A stretch of DNA of 64,000 bases from Miltoncostaea sp963770865 (GTDB taxonomy: Bacteria; Actinomycetota; Thermoleophilia; Miltoncostaeales; Miltoncostaeaceae), in contig CAVYRD010000001.1 in assembly GCA_963770865.1 (NCBI GenBank), positions 1 to 64,000 of the forward strand, written 5' to 3'. The notes under the pieces were generated by a model, which did no database searches, was not told the DNA's origin, and worked only from the letters and a program-made list of their open reading frames with translations. The position numbers and the translations under genes are program-made. Position 1 is the stretch's first letter. Every line of letters begins with the position of its first letter. Below are positions 26,684-36,693 of this stretch, one piece after another.

Positions 26684-27561
26684 TCAGACGGTCGGCTTGC
26701 CGATGGCGGCGCCCTTGCGGGCGTTGAACGCCTCGAGCATCGCCTCGACGTTGCTCTCCTTGGAGGCGTCGACGAGCGCCTTGTACTTCTCGTTGAGCGT
26801 CGGGCGCTGCTCGCGGTACAGGATGCCGAGCTTGAACCCGCCCTTCAGGGCGAGGTCGAACGCGGCCACCTTGTCGGAGGGGTCGTGGTCTGGGGAGACG
26901 TCGGTGACGAGCTCCTTCCACTCCTCCTGGTGGTTGTTGAACACGACGCAGGGCGACATCGCGTCGATGAACGAGAAGCCGCGGTGCTCCATCGCCTGCA
27001 CGATCAGCTCGGTGAGGAGCTTGGTGTTGAAGGACGCGCCGCGGGCCACGAACGAGGCGCCCGACGCGACGGCGAAGCCCAGCGTGTTGAGCGGCGTCTC
27101 GAGGTTGCCCCACGGGGTGGAGGGCGCCTTCTGGTCGGTCAGCGAGGTCGGCGAGACCTGGCCCTTGGTGAGGCCGTAGATCTCGTTGTCCATCACCAGG
27201 TAGGTGATGTCCACGTTGCGCCGGGCCGCGTGGGGGAAGTGGCCCGCGCCGATGGCGAAGCCGTCGCCGTCGCCGCCGACCGCGATCACGTTCAGATCGG
27301 GGTTGGCGAGCTTGACGCCCATCGCGACCGGCAGCGGCCGGCCGTGCAGCGAATGGAACCCGTAGGTCGAGACGAACCCCGGCAGGCGGCTGGAGCAGCC
27401 GATGCCGGAGACGACGACCGTCTTGATCGGGTCGAGGTCGAGCTCGGCGAACGCGCGGTACAGGGAGGCGAGGACGCCGAAGTCACCGCAGCCCGGGCAC
27501 CAGATCGGCTTCAGATCGGACTTGTAGTCGGACGGCTTGCGCTTGGCGACGGGGTCGGTGC

Positions 27562-27565
<4 letters not shown>
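26684..27565 (-). CDS. korB: 2-oxoacid:ferredoxin oxidoreductase, beta subunit
   Basis: 293 residues. WCPGCGDFGVLASLYRAF at the N-terminus, GIGCSSRLPGF, and the thiamine-diphosphate motif from AVGGDGDGFAIG to DNEIYGLTKGQ. It binds TPP and reduces ferredoxin, probably from 2-oxoglutarate (KorAB type, as judged by the fused gamma-alpha partner). The TTG start overlaps the korA stop (TTGA), so translation is coupled. Confidence 0.92.
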
Positions 27566-29278
<1,713 letters not shown>

Positions 29279-29455
29279 AATCGCCTCCCGCTCGCGCGCG
29301 CGTCGCGAGCCGCAGACGACCTCCGGCCCGCGTGGGAACCCGGTCGTCCGACGGTCTCGCCCCCAATTGGCGGCCACGGCAGGGCGAAGAGCCCGGCCCG
29401 CGGACCTCAGGCGATGTTATCCGCCGGGCCCCGCGCTGAGCAACAATCCCTGGCC

Positions 29456-29665
29456 GTGACGACCGCCCCTCCCCCACCCGCCTCCGATCCCGGCGAGGGC
29501 GCGCGCAGCCGCGCCCGGGCCGACCTGGTCTGGTACCTGCGCCACGCGGACGCCCTCGCGCGCTGGCCGGTGCTGCCCGAGCCATGGGCGCGGGCCATCG
29601 AGCGCCGTCGCCTGGAGCCGGGAATAGACGAGCGCTCTGGAACCATTCCGCCACCTGAGGCATAG
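29456..29665 (+). CDS. Small hypothetical protein
   Basis: 69 residues from GTG 29456. A Pro-rich start and a helical middle (ARADLVWYLRHADALARWPVL, 21 nt of clear coding bias). Not recognised. Lies between the divergent korA and the broken HD-GYP gene; the 177 bp before it hold no clear promoter. Confidence 0.4.
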   Translation: MTTAPPPPASDPGEGARSRARADLVWYLRHADALARWPVLPEPWARAIERRRLEPGIDERSGTIPPPEA

Positions 29666-29704
29666 TTCCGTCCCTCGCTGGGTTTTCTGCGGGATATTCG
29701 AGAG

Positions 29705-30835
29705 GTGTCGTTGAGCGGATCCGGGGCCGGCGGAGCCCGCGCGGAGCAGGACGCCCTTCACCGCGTCGCGCGCGCGGTCGCCGAGTCCGCGACCCCCGAG
29801 CGGGTCTTCGGCCTGGTCGCCCGCGAGGTCGCCGGGCTCCTCGGCGTCGAGGCGGGCGTGGTCTGACCCGACCCGGCGGCGGGTGGAGCAGCGCGGGTAC
29901 CGCACCGGGGTGGCCGCCCCCGTGCGGCGGGACGGCGGCGTCTGGGGCGCTGTGCTCGCCGCGACGACCGACGACCGCGAGCTGCCCGGCGGCGACTCGC
30001 TCGACGCCTGGCAGGCCGCCGACCGCGCCCGCGAGGCCGTGCGCCACGAGCCCTTCGCCCACGGCGAGCGCCTCACCGTGTCGGCCGGCGTGGCCGAGCT
30101 CGCCCAGGCGCGCGAGGCCGGCGAGCTGCTGCGGCTGGCCGAGGGCGCCCTCTACTGGGCCAAGGCGCACGGACGCGACGTCACCTTCCGCTACTCGCCC
30201 GAGGTGGTCGAGGAGCTCTCGGCCGAGGAGCGGGTCGCACGCCTGGAGCGCTCGCAGTCGCTGAACGCCATCCGCGTGCTGGCGCGCGCGGTTGACGCCA
30301 AGGACCCCTCCACTCGCCAGCACTCCGAGCGGGTGGCCGCGTGGGCGCAGATCATCGCCCGCGAGCTCGGCTGGCTGGCCGAGCGCAGCGCGATGCTCCA
30401 CGAGGCCGGCCTCGTCCACGACGTCGGCAAGATCGGCGTGCCCGACCACATCCTCTTCAAGCCCGACCGCCTGAGCGCGGCCGAGCACGAGGAGGTCAAG
30501 CAGCACGCGGCCCTTGGCGCGCGGATCGTGGCGGACGTGCTGAGCGCCGACCAGGTCGCCTGGGTGCGCTCGCACCACGAGCGGGTGGACGGCACCGGCT
30601 ACCCGGACGGGCTCACCCGCGACGCGATCCGCTGGGCGCGCGGATACTGGCCGTGGCCGACGCCTGGGACGTCATGACGAGCCTGCGCCCCTACTCGGCG
30701 CCGATCTCGCCGGAGGCGGCCCTGGAGGAGTTCCGGCGCATGACCGGCAGCCAGTTCTCGGCCGAGGTGGTCGCCGCGCTGGAGCGCGTGCTGGCGTCGG
30801 GCACGGCGCCGCTGCCCGGGGTCGCGGCGGGCTGA
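29705..30835 (+). pseudogene. GAF-GGDEF-HD-GYP signalling protein, internally deleted
   Basis: Fragments in order: start of a GAF domain (RVARAVAESATPERVFGLVA) ending at a stop at 29864; the last strand of a GAF domain (GYRTGVAAPVRRDGGVWGAV); the C-terminal part only of a GGDEF domain (LTVSAGVAELAQ ... YWAKAHGRD); and a full HD-GYP domain (HSERVA, HDVGKIGVP, HHERVDGTGYP). Most of GAF and the GGDEF active site are gone. A further frame break at about 30636 (one C missing in ATCCGC) precedes ARILAVADAWDVMTS. The HD-GYP part could hydrolyse c-di-GMP if expressed; as assembled the gene is broken. Confidence 0.75.
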
Positions 30836-30836
30836 A

Positions 30837-31857
30837 TCAGGCCGGCGGCCAGCGCTCCTCGGGGGGCCGGTCGGCGTTCGGCAGGGCCATGCGGCCGGCG
30901 GCGGGGTCGGCCGCCTCGTAGGGGCGGATGACCGGCGCGCGCCAGGTCTCATAGGTGGCGCAGCGCGGCGTCGGGGTCGTCCGGGTTGGACGCGATCGCC
31001 ACGGCGAGAGCCTGCGCGTCGCCCAGGCCGAGGGCGGCGCCGACGCCGGTCTCGGGGCCGAAGAAGTGCGACGCGTCGCCGATCAGCACCACGCCGGGCG
31101 TCCACCAGCGCTCGGCGCGCAGCACGGCGGGCTCCTGGTAGAGGAGCTGGTCGGTCGAGGTGACGCCCTCGAGCGCCTCGGCGGCCTCCGGCATCAGGCG
31201 GGCGAAGGACTCGCGAAAGGCCGCGACGCCCGGCGCGAGCGCCGCCTCGCGCCCCACCCGGTCGATCGTGCGCCAGCCGGCCGAGCCCTGCGGCCAGCCG
31301 AGCAGGCCCATCTGGCCGCCGTCGGAGAGGTAGCGCATCGAGAACGAGCGGTCGATCACGCGCGGACTCATGAAGGTGAGCGTGGCGTCGGCGAGCGACG
31401 AGACCTCGGCCTCCAGCCCCGCGAGCCCGCGCACCCGCGAGCCCACGCCGTCGCAGGCCACGACGAGGTCGGCGGGCACCTCGCCCGGACCGTCCGCGTC
31501 CTCCACCGCGACGCCGGTGACGCGGCCGCCGTCGCGGACGAGATCGGTGACGCTCACCCCGTGGCGCACCGGCACGCCCTCGCCCAGGGCCTCGAGCAGC
31601 AGCCCCACCTGCACGCAGACGGCCACCGGCATCCCATCCGGGCCCGGGGCGATGTCCCAGCCCAGCGACCGGACCCGCGCGAGCAGGCCCATCTCCTCGA
31701 GCGCGGGGAACCCCTGGAACCCGAGCATGAAGGGGCGCGGCTGGTGGCCGCCGGGCGGGTTGCGCTCGATCACGACGGGCTCGTGGCCGCGGGCGCGCAG
31801 CATTCGGGCCAGGGCCAGCCCGACCACCCCGCCGCCGACGATGACGGTGCGCATCAC
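30837..31857 (-). pseudogene. FAD-dependent monooxygenase (UbiH/PHBH type; frame disruption at C-terminus)
   Basis: About 339 residues. N-terminal FAD motif VIVGGGVVGLALARMLRARG, central VACDGVGSRVR, and GDASHFFGPETGVGAALGLGDA that contacts flavin. At about 30954-30958 an extra base (GTGGCGC) turns LR-TYETWRAPVIRPYE into a premature stop; with it removed the frame runs to 30837. Such enzymes hydroxylate aromatic substrates with NAD(P)H. GTG start 7 nt after TAGGCT (leaderless). Divergent from the HipA-like gene. Confidence 0.85.
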
Positions 31858-31864
31858 GCGCCCG

Positions 31865-31903
31865 AGCCTAGAGGCCGGCCCACCGCCGCGCCCCCGCTAG
31901 GCT
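31865..31903. promoter_or_regulatory. Back-to-back leaderless promoters
   Basis: Leftward -10 TAGGCT (31870-31865), 7 nt before GTG 31857. Rightward -10 TAGGCT (31898-31903), 7 nt before GTG 31911. Identical hexamers in divergent orientation only 27 bp apart mean the two polymerases would compete. Confidence 0.55.
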
Positions 31904-31910
31904 CCGCGGC

Positions 31911-32687
31911 GTGAGCGGCCCCCAGACGGTCGAGGCGACCCGCTACGTCGCGCCCCTCCGCGAGGGCGGCTCGCTGCCGGCGCTCGTCGAGGCCGACGAC
32001 GACGGGCTCTACGTCCTGAAGTTCCGCGGCGCGGGCCAGGGGCCGAAGGCGCTGGTCGCCGAGCTGGTGGCGGGCGAGATCGGCCGCGCGCTGGGCCTGC
32101 CCGTGCCGGTGATCGCGTTCGTCGAGCTCGACCCCGACCTCGGCCGCGCGGAGCCCGACCCCGAGATCCAGGACCTGCTGCGCGCGAGCCCGGGCATCAA
32201 CATCGGCCTGGACTTCCTGCCGGGCGCCCTGGCCTACGACCCGGCCGCCGGGCGCGCGGTCGACCCCGGCCTCGCCGCCGACGTCGTCTGGTTCGACGCC
32301 CTGGTGACCAACGTCGACCGCTCGGCGCGCAACCCCAACATGCTCTGGTGGCACGAGCGCCTGTGGCTCATCGACCACGGCGCCGCCCTCGTGGCCCACC
32401 ACGGCGACCCCCTGCTGGCGGGCGCGTGGGACCGCCCCTTCCCGATCGGCGCCGAGCACGTGCTGCTGCCGCTCGCCGGGTCGGTCGTCGATGCCCACGA
32501 GCGCATGGCCCCGCGGCTGGGCCGCGCGGCGATCGAGGCGATCGCGGCGCTGGTGCCCGACGCCTGGCTCGAGGACGTCCCGAGCGTGACGCCGGACCAG
32601 CGGCGGGGCGCGTACGCCGAGCACCTGGCGCGCCGCCTGGAGTCGGGGGCCTTCGCGCGGGAGGCGGACGATGCCCGGGCCGCGTAG
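31911..32687 (+). CDS. HipA-like kinase-fold protein (HipA_2 family)
   Basis: 258 residues. It has the small HipA-type kinase core: YVLKFRGAGQGPKALVAELVA (ATP-binding Lys), DALVTNVDRSARNPNMLWW (catalytic loop with Asp and Asn), LWLIDHGAAL (metal Asp). It lacks the N-terminal extension of the HipA toxin. Always seen beside a DUF3037 gene, as here (17-bp overlap); function unknown. Leaderless GTG start. Confidence 0.85.
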   Translation: MSGPQTVEATRYVAPLREGGSLPALVEADDDGLYVLKFRGAGQGPKALVAELVAGEIGRALGLPVPVIAFVELDPDLGRAEPDPEIQDLLRASPGINIGLDFLPGALAYDPAAGRAVDPGLAADVVWFDALVTNVDRSARNPNMLWWHERLWLIDHGAALVAHHGDPLLAGAWDRPFPIGAEHVLLPLAGSVVDAHERMAPRLGRAAIEAIAALVPDAWLEDVPSVTPDQRRGAYAEHLARRLESGAFAREADDARAA

Positions 32688-33057
32688 CCCCTTCCAGTAC
32701 GCGATCCTGCGCGCCGTGCCGCGCGTGGAGCGCGGCGAGCAGATGAACGTCGGCGTGGTCCTGCTGGCCCGCACCCGCGACTACCTCGGCATGCGCACCC
32801 GCCTCGACGCCGCGCGCCTGCGGGCGCTGGCGCCCGACGCCGACCCCGCTCCGCTGGCCGCCCAGCTCGAGGGGCTGATGCGCATCGCGGCGGGCGACCC
32901 GGGCGCCGGGCCCATCGCGCGCCTGTCCGCGCCGCAGCGCTTCCACTGGTTGGTGGCGCCGTCCAGCACCTCCCTGCAGCCCTCCAGCGTCCACACCGGC
33001 ATGTGCGACGACCCCGAGGAGATGCTCGAGCACCTGCACGCGCGCCTGGTGCTCTGA
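32671..33057 (+). CDS. DUF3037 family protein
   Basis: 128 residues. FQYAILRAVPRVERGEQMNVGVVLLA is the family start; SAPQRFHWLVAPSSTSLQPS and VHTGMCDDPEEMLEHL follow, matching the DUF3037 pattern. It overlaps the HipA-like kinase by 17 bp and so is co-expressed. The pair might be a kinase with its modulator or substrate; not a proven toxin-antitoxin. Confidence 0.85.
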   Translation: MPGPRSPFQYAILRAVPRVERGEQMNVGVVLLARTRDYLGMRTRLDAARLRALAPDADPAPLAAQLEGLMRIAAGDPGAGPIARLSAPQRFHWLVAPSSTSLQPSSVHTGMCDDPEEMLEHLHARLVL

Positions 33058-33098
33058 GGTCACGGCGGGGAGGCCCGCCGGGCGGTTAAGGTCCGGTC

Positions 33099-33284
33099 AT
33101 GACCGAGACCGAGAGCACCACCACCCCCGAGCCGCCCGCGTGCGAGCGCTGCGGCACCCGCACGTTCCCCTCCCGGCGCAAGATGCTGCGCCACCGCATC
33201 GAGGACGCCAAGGCGATCCCCCAGGAGGGCTACGTGGACACCTGGAAGTGCCCGCGCTGCGGCCGCGAGGAGCCCAGGGGCTGA
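33099..33284 (+). CDS. Small zinc-ribbon protein
   Basis: 61 residues. Two CxxC knuckles (CERCG and CPRCG), 40 residues apart, with a basic helix between (RRKMLRHRIEDAK). Probably binds one zinc ion. ATG 33099 lies 6 nt after TAAGGT (leaderless). Seven bp before the LLM oxidoreductase gene. Confidence 0.65.
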   Translation: MTETESTTTPEPPACERCGTRTFPSRRKMLRHRIEDAKAIPQEGYVDTWKCPRCGREEPRG

Positions 33285-33291
33285 GCCCCGC

Positions 33292-34362
33292 ATGATCGAG
33301 CTCGGCGTCTACACGTTCGCCGAGCGGACGCCCGACCCGGCGACGGGGCGGATCGTGGACGCGGGCGAGCGCCTGCGCGACCTGATGGAGGAGATCGCGC
33401 TGGCCGACGAGCTCGGCCTGGACGTCTTCGGCGTCGGCGAGCACCACCGCCCCGAGTACACGGTGTCGGCGCCCGCGGTCGTCCTGGCCGCCGCGGCGGC
33501 GCGCACCCGGCGGATCCGCCTGACGAGCGCGGTGACGGTCCTCAGCTCCGACGACCCGGTGCGCGTCTTCCAGGACTTCGCGACCCTCGACCTGCTCTCC
33601 GGCGGGCGGGCGGAGATCATGGCCGGGCGCGGCTCCTTCATCGAGTCGTTCCCGCTCTTCGGCTACGACCTCGCCCACTACGACGAGCTGTTCGCCGAGA
33701 AGCTCGACCTGCTCCTCGCCCTGCGCGAGTCGGAGGTCGTCACCTGGCACGGCCGGCACCGCCCGCCGATCGACGGCCGCGGCGTCTACCCGCGCCCCGA
33801 GCAGGACCCGCTGCCCGTCTGGATCGCCGTGGGCGGCACGCCGGCCTCCGTGGTCCGCGCGGGCGCGCTCGGGCTGCCGCTGGCGATCGCGATCATCGGC
33901 GGCTCGCCGGCGCGCTTCCGGCCGCTGGCCGAGCTGCACGCCGAGGCGGCCCGCGAGGCCGGGCACGAGGACGAGATCCCGATCGGGATCAACATCCACG
34001 GCTACGTCGCGGACACCTCCGAGCGCGCGGCGGCCGAGTTCTACCCGCCGTTCGCGCACGTCATGACGCAGCTCGGGCGCGAGCGCGGCTGGGGCCCGAT
34101 GACCGCGGGCCAGTACGAGGTGATGCGGTCGCCGCTCGGGGCGTTGGCGGTGGGCGACCCGGCCGAGGTGGCGGAGAAGATCCTCGCGATCCACCGGATC
34201 TTCGGGAACCGGCGCTTCCTGATGCAGATGAGCGTCGGCACCCTGCCGCACGCCGACGTGATGCGCTCCATCGAGCTCTACGCGACCGAGGTCGCACCCC
34301 GGGTGCGCGCCGAGGTGGCGCGCCGCGAGGCCGCCGCCGCGGCCGCCGGCGCCGCGGAGTAG
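33292..34362 (+). CDS. LLM-class F420/FMN-dependent oxidoreductase (luciferase-like)
   Basis: 356 residues. TIM-barrel luciferase-like monooxygenase: DVFGVGEHHRPEYTVSAPAV, RIRLTSAVTVLSSDDPVR, DLLSGGRAEIMAGRGSF, PVWIAVGGTPASV. The motif pattern matches the group annotated as flavin-dependent LLM oxidoreductases that use F420 or FMN; the cofactor cannot be settled here. Followed 3 bp later by the HAD gene and then alcohol dehydrogenase, so probably one oxidative catabolic operon. Confidence 0.9.
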   Translation: MIELGVYTFAERTPDPATGRIVDAGERLRDLMEEIALADELGLDVFGVGEHHRPEYTVSAPAVVLAAAAARTRRIRLTSAVTVLSSDDPVRVFQDFATLDLLSGGRAEIMAGRGSFIESFPLFGYDLAHYDELFAEKLDLLLALRESEVVTWHGRHRPPIDGRGVYPRPEQDPLPVWIAVGGTPASVVRAGALGLPLAIAIIGGSPARFRPLAELHAEAAREAGHEDEIPIGINIHGYVADTSERAAAEFYPPFAHVMTQLGRERGWGPMTAGQYEVMRSPLGALAVGDPAEVAEKILAIHRIFGNRRFLMQMSVGTLPHADVMRSIELYATEVAPRVRAEVARREAAAAAAGAAE

Positions 34363-34365
34363 GCG

Positions 34366-35095
34366 GTGCTGCGGGCGCTCTTCTTCGACGTCTTCGGCAC
34401 CTGCGTCGAACTGGCGCTCGGGCGTGGCGCGCGAGGTGGCGGCGCTCGCCGAGCGCCTGGGCGTGGAGGCCGACGCGGCGGCGGTCGCCGACGCCTGGCG
34501 CGGCGAGTACCAGCCGCAGATGCAGACCGTGCGCGACGGCTCACGCCCCTGGACCACGCTCGACGTGCTGCACCGCGAGTCGCTCGACCGGGTGCTGGCC
34601 GGCACGCCGCTCGACGCCGCCGGCGACGCGGACCGCGACGCCCTCACCCTCGCCTGGCACCGCCTCGACCCGTGGCCCGACACCGTCCCGGCGCTGGTGC
34701 TGTTGCGCGAGCGGTTCGTGATCGCGCCCAACTCCAACGGCAACATCGCCCTGCTGCTGGACATGGCCAAGCGCGCCGGCCTGCCCTGGGACGTGATCCT
34801 CGGCGCCGAGACGGCCCGCGCCTACAAGCCGCTGCCCGAGGCGTACCTGCGCAACGTCGCCGCGATCGGGGCATCACCGGACGAGGTGATGATGGTGGCG
34901 GCCCACAACGGCGACCTCGTGGCGGCGGCGGCGTGCGGCCTTCGCACGGCCTTCGTCGCGCGCCCGGTCGAGCACGGGCCGGGCCAGACGACCGACCTGG
35001 CGCCCACCGGCGACTGGGACCACGTGGCCGACGACCTGCTCCACCTCGCCGAGATGCTCTGCGCCGACCCGCCCCCCGCAGGAGGAACGCCATGA
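34366..35095 (+). pseudogene. Haloacid dehalogenase type II (one frame disruption near N-terminus)
   Basis: About 242 residues. Nucleophile motif ALFFDVFGTCVD, VIAPNSNGNIALLLDMAKR (motif II Asn/Ser), GAETARAYKPLPEAYL (Lys motif III), VMMVAAHNGDLVAA (motif IV). One extra A at about 34409 (GTCGAACTGG for GTCGACTGG) breaks the frame 15 codons in; all else is intact. Acts as a dehalogenase or phosphatase. The stop overlaps the next ATG by 4 bp. Confidence 0.87.
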
Positions 35096-36135
35096 AGGCG
35101 ACCGTCTACCACGGCCCCCGCGACGTCCGCGTCGAGGAGGTCCCCGACGCGACCATCCGCGAGCCCACCGACGCGCTGGTGCGCGTGACCCACGCCTGCA
35201 TCTGCGGCAGCGACCTGTGGCCCTACCGCGGCGAGCTGGAGATCTACGGCCGCCCCGGCCGCACGGGCCACGAGTTCATGGGCGTCGTCGAGGCCGTGGG
35301 CGCGGACGTGCGCACCATCCGGCCCGGCCAGCGGGTGATCGCGCCGTTCGCCTACTCCGACGGGACCTGCGACTTCTGCCACGCCGGCCTGCAGACCTCG
35401 TGCCGCGCCGGCGGCTACTGGGGCGGCAGGGGCGACGGGGGCCAGGGCGAGGCCGTGCGCGCCCCGCTCGCCGACGGCACGCTGGTGGCGCTGCCCGAGG
35501 AGGTGGACCTCTCCGACGCGCGCCTGGCCGCGGCGCTCGCGACGCTGACCGACGTGATGGGCACCGGCCACCACGCGGCCCTCTCCTCCGGCATCACCGA
35601 GGGCGGCACCGCCGTCGTGGTCGGCGACGGGGCCGTCGGCCTCTGCGGCGTGCTCGCCGCCCACCGCATCGGCGCGGAGCGCATCATCGCGCTCGGCCAC
35701 CACCCGGACCGGCTGGAGATCGCCCGCGCCTTCGGCGCGACCGACGTCGTGACCGAGCGCGGCGAGGAGGCCGTGGCCCGCGTGCGCGAGATGACCGGCG
35801 GGGGCGCCCGGCACGTGCTCGAGTGCGTCGGGACGGCCGGCTCGTTCGCCACGGCGATCGGCGCCGCGCGCCCCGGCGGCACGGTGGGCCACGTCGGCGT
35901 GCCCGCCGAGCCGGTCGGGCTGCTCGACGTCCACATGCGCAACGTCAACCTGATCGGCGGCGTCGCCCCCGTGCGCTCCTACATCCCCGACCTGCTGGCC
36001 GACGTGCTGGCGGGCCGGCTCGACCCGTCCCCCGTGCTCGACGCCACGGTCGGCCTCGACGAGGTGCCCGAGGGCTACGCGGCCATGGACGAGCGGCGCG
36101 CGGTGAAGGTGCTGGTGGAGGTCGCCTCCGCCTGA
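35092..36135 (+). CDS. Zinc-dependent alcohol dehydrogenase family protein
   Basis: 347 residues. MDR fold: catalytic zinc ligands in THACICGSDLWPYRG and GRTGHEFMGVV; NAD(P) motif VVGDGAVGLCGVLAA. The structural-zinc region is reduced (CDFCHAGLQTSC). Most like glutathione-independent formaldehyde or threonine-type dehydrogenases with an altered lobe. GGAGGAACGCC precedes ATG 35092. Last gene of the LLM/HAD/ADH operon. Confidence 0.9.
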   Translation: MKATVYHGPRDVRVEEVPDATIREPTDALVRVTHACICGSDLWPYRGELEIYGRPGRTGHEFMGVVEAVGADVRTIRPGQRVIAPFAYSDGTCDFCHAGLQTSCRAGGYWGGRGDGGQGEAVRAPLADGTLVALPEEVDLSDARLAAALATLTDVMGTGHHAALSSGITEGGTAVVVGDGAVGLCGVLAAHRIGAERIIALGHHPDRLEIARAFGATDVVTERGEEAVARVREMTGGGARHVLECVGTAGSFATAIGAARPGGTVGHVGVPAEPVGLLDVHMRNVNLIGGVAPVRSYIPDLLADVLAGRLDPSPVLDATVGLDEVPEGYAAMDERRAVKVLVEVASA

Positions 36136-36185
36136 GCCGGCACAGCCGAAGAGGCCGTCCCCCGCGTGTCACGGCGGCCTGCGGC

Positions 36186-36221
36186 CGATAGCTTGCGAAT
36201 GGTTAGTGGACGAATTATCGT
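36186..36221 (+). promoter_or_regulatory. MarR gene promoter with inverted repeat
   Basis: TATCGT (36216-36221) lies 7 nt before ATG 36229 and is the proposed -10. CGATA (36186-36190) and TATCG (36216-36220) form the ends of an imperfect dyad around TTGCGAATGGTTAGTGGACG; this is a candidate autoregulatory operator. Confidence 0.45.
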
Positions 36222-36228
36222 GCCGCGG

Positions 36229-36693
36229 ATGCCCGCCGCCTCGACGACCTCGACCTCCACCCCGCTCGACCACCTGCTCGCCCAGCGCCTGGCCGTCGCC
36301 GGCCGCCTGGTGCGCACGTTGGCCGACGCCGAGCTGGGTGACGTCGGCGTCGCCGCGCCGGCCTGCGGAGTGCTGCTGAGGCTGGCCGCCGAGGACGGGC
36401 TGACCCAGGTCGAGATCGCCCGCCGCCAGCGCGTGGAGGCGCCGACCATGTGCCGCATCCTCGACCGGCTCGTGCGCGACGGCCTGGTGGAGCGCCAGCC
36501 CGACCCGGACGACCGCCGCGCGACGCGGGTCCACCTGACGCCCGCGGGGCGCAGCGCCGCGGCCGACGGCGCCCACGTCATCGAGACCATCGAGTCCCGC
36601 GCCTTCGCCGGGCTCGATCGCGCCGAGCGCGCCGCGCTGGCCGAGCTGCTCGGGCGCGTCATCGAGAGCCTCGCCCCGGGAGGGCCCTCATGA
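36229..36693 (+). CDS. MarR-family transcriptional regulator
   Basis: 154 residues. Winged helix: APACGVLLRLAAEDGLTQVEIA, then RQRVEAPTMCRILDRLVRDGL, then the wing DPDDRRATRVHLTPAGR (classic MarR signature). Start ATG 36229 is chosen over upstream GTG/ATG codons because of the -10 box spacing. Overlaps the MFS gene by 4 bp and is probably its repressor. Confidence 0.9.
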   Translation: MPAASTTSTSTPLDHLLAQRLAVAGRLVRTLADAELGDVGVAAPACGVLLRLAAEDGLTQVEIARRQRVEAPTMCRILDRLVRDGLVERQPDPDDRRATRVHLTPAGRSAAADGAHVIETIESRAFAGLDRAERAALAELLGRVIESLAPGGPS

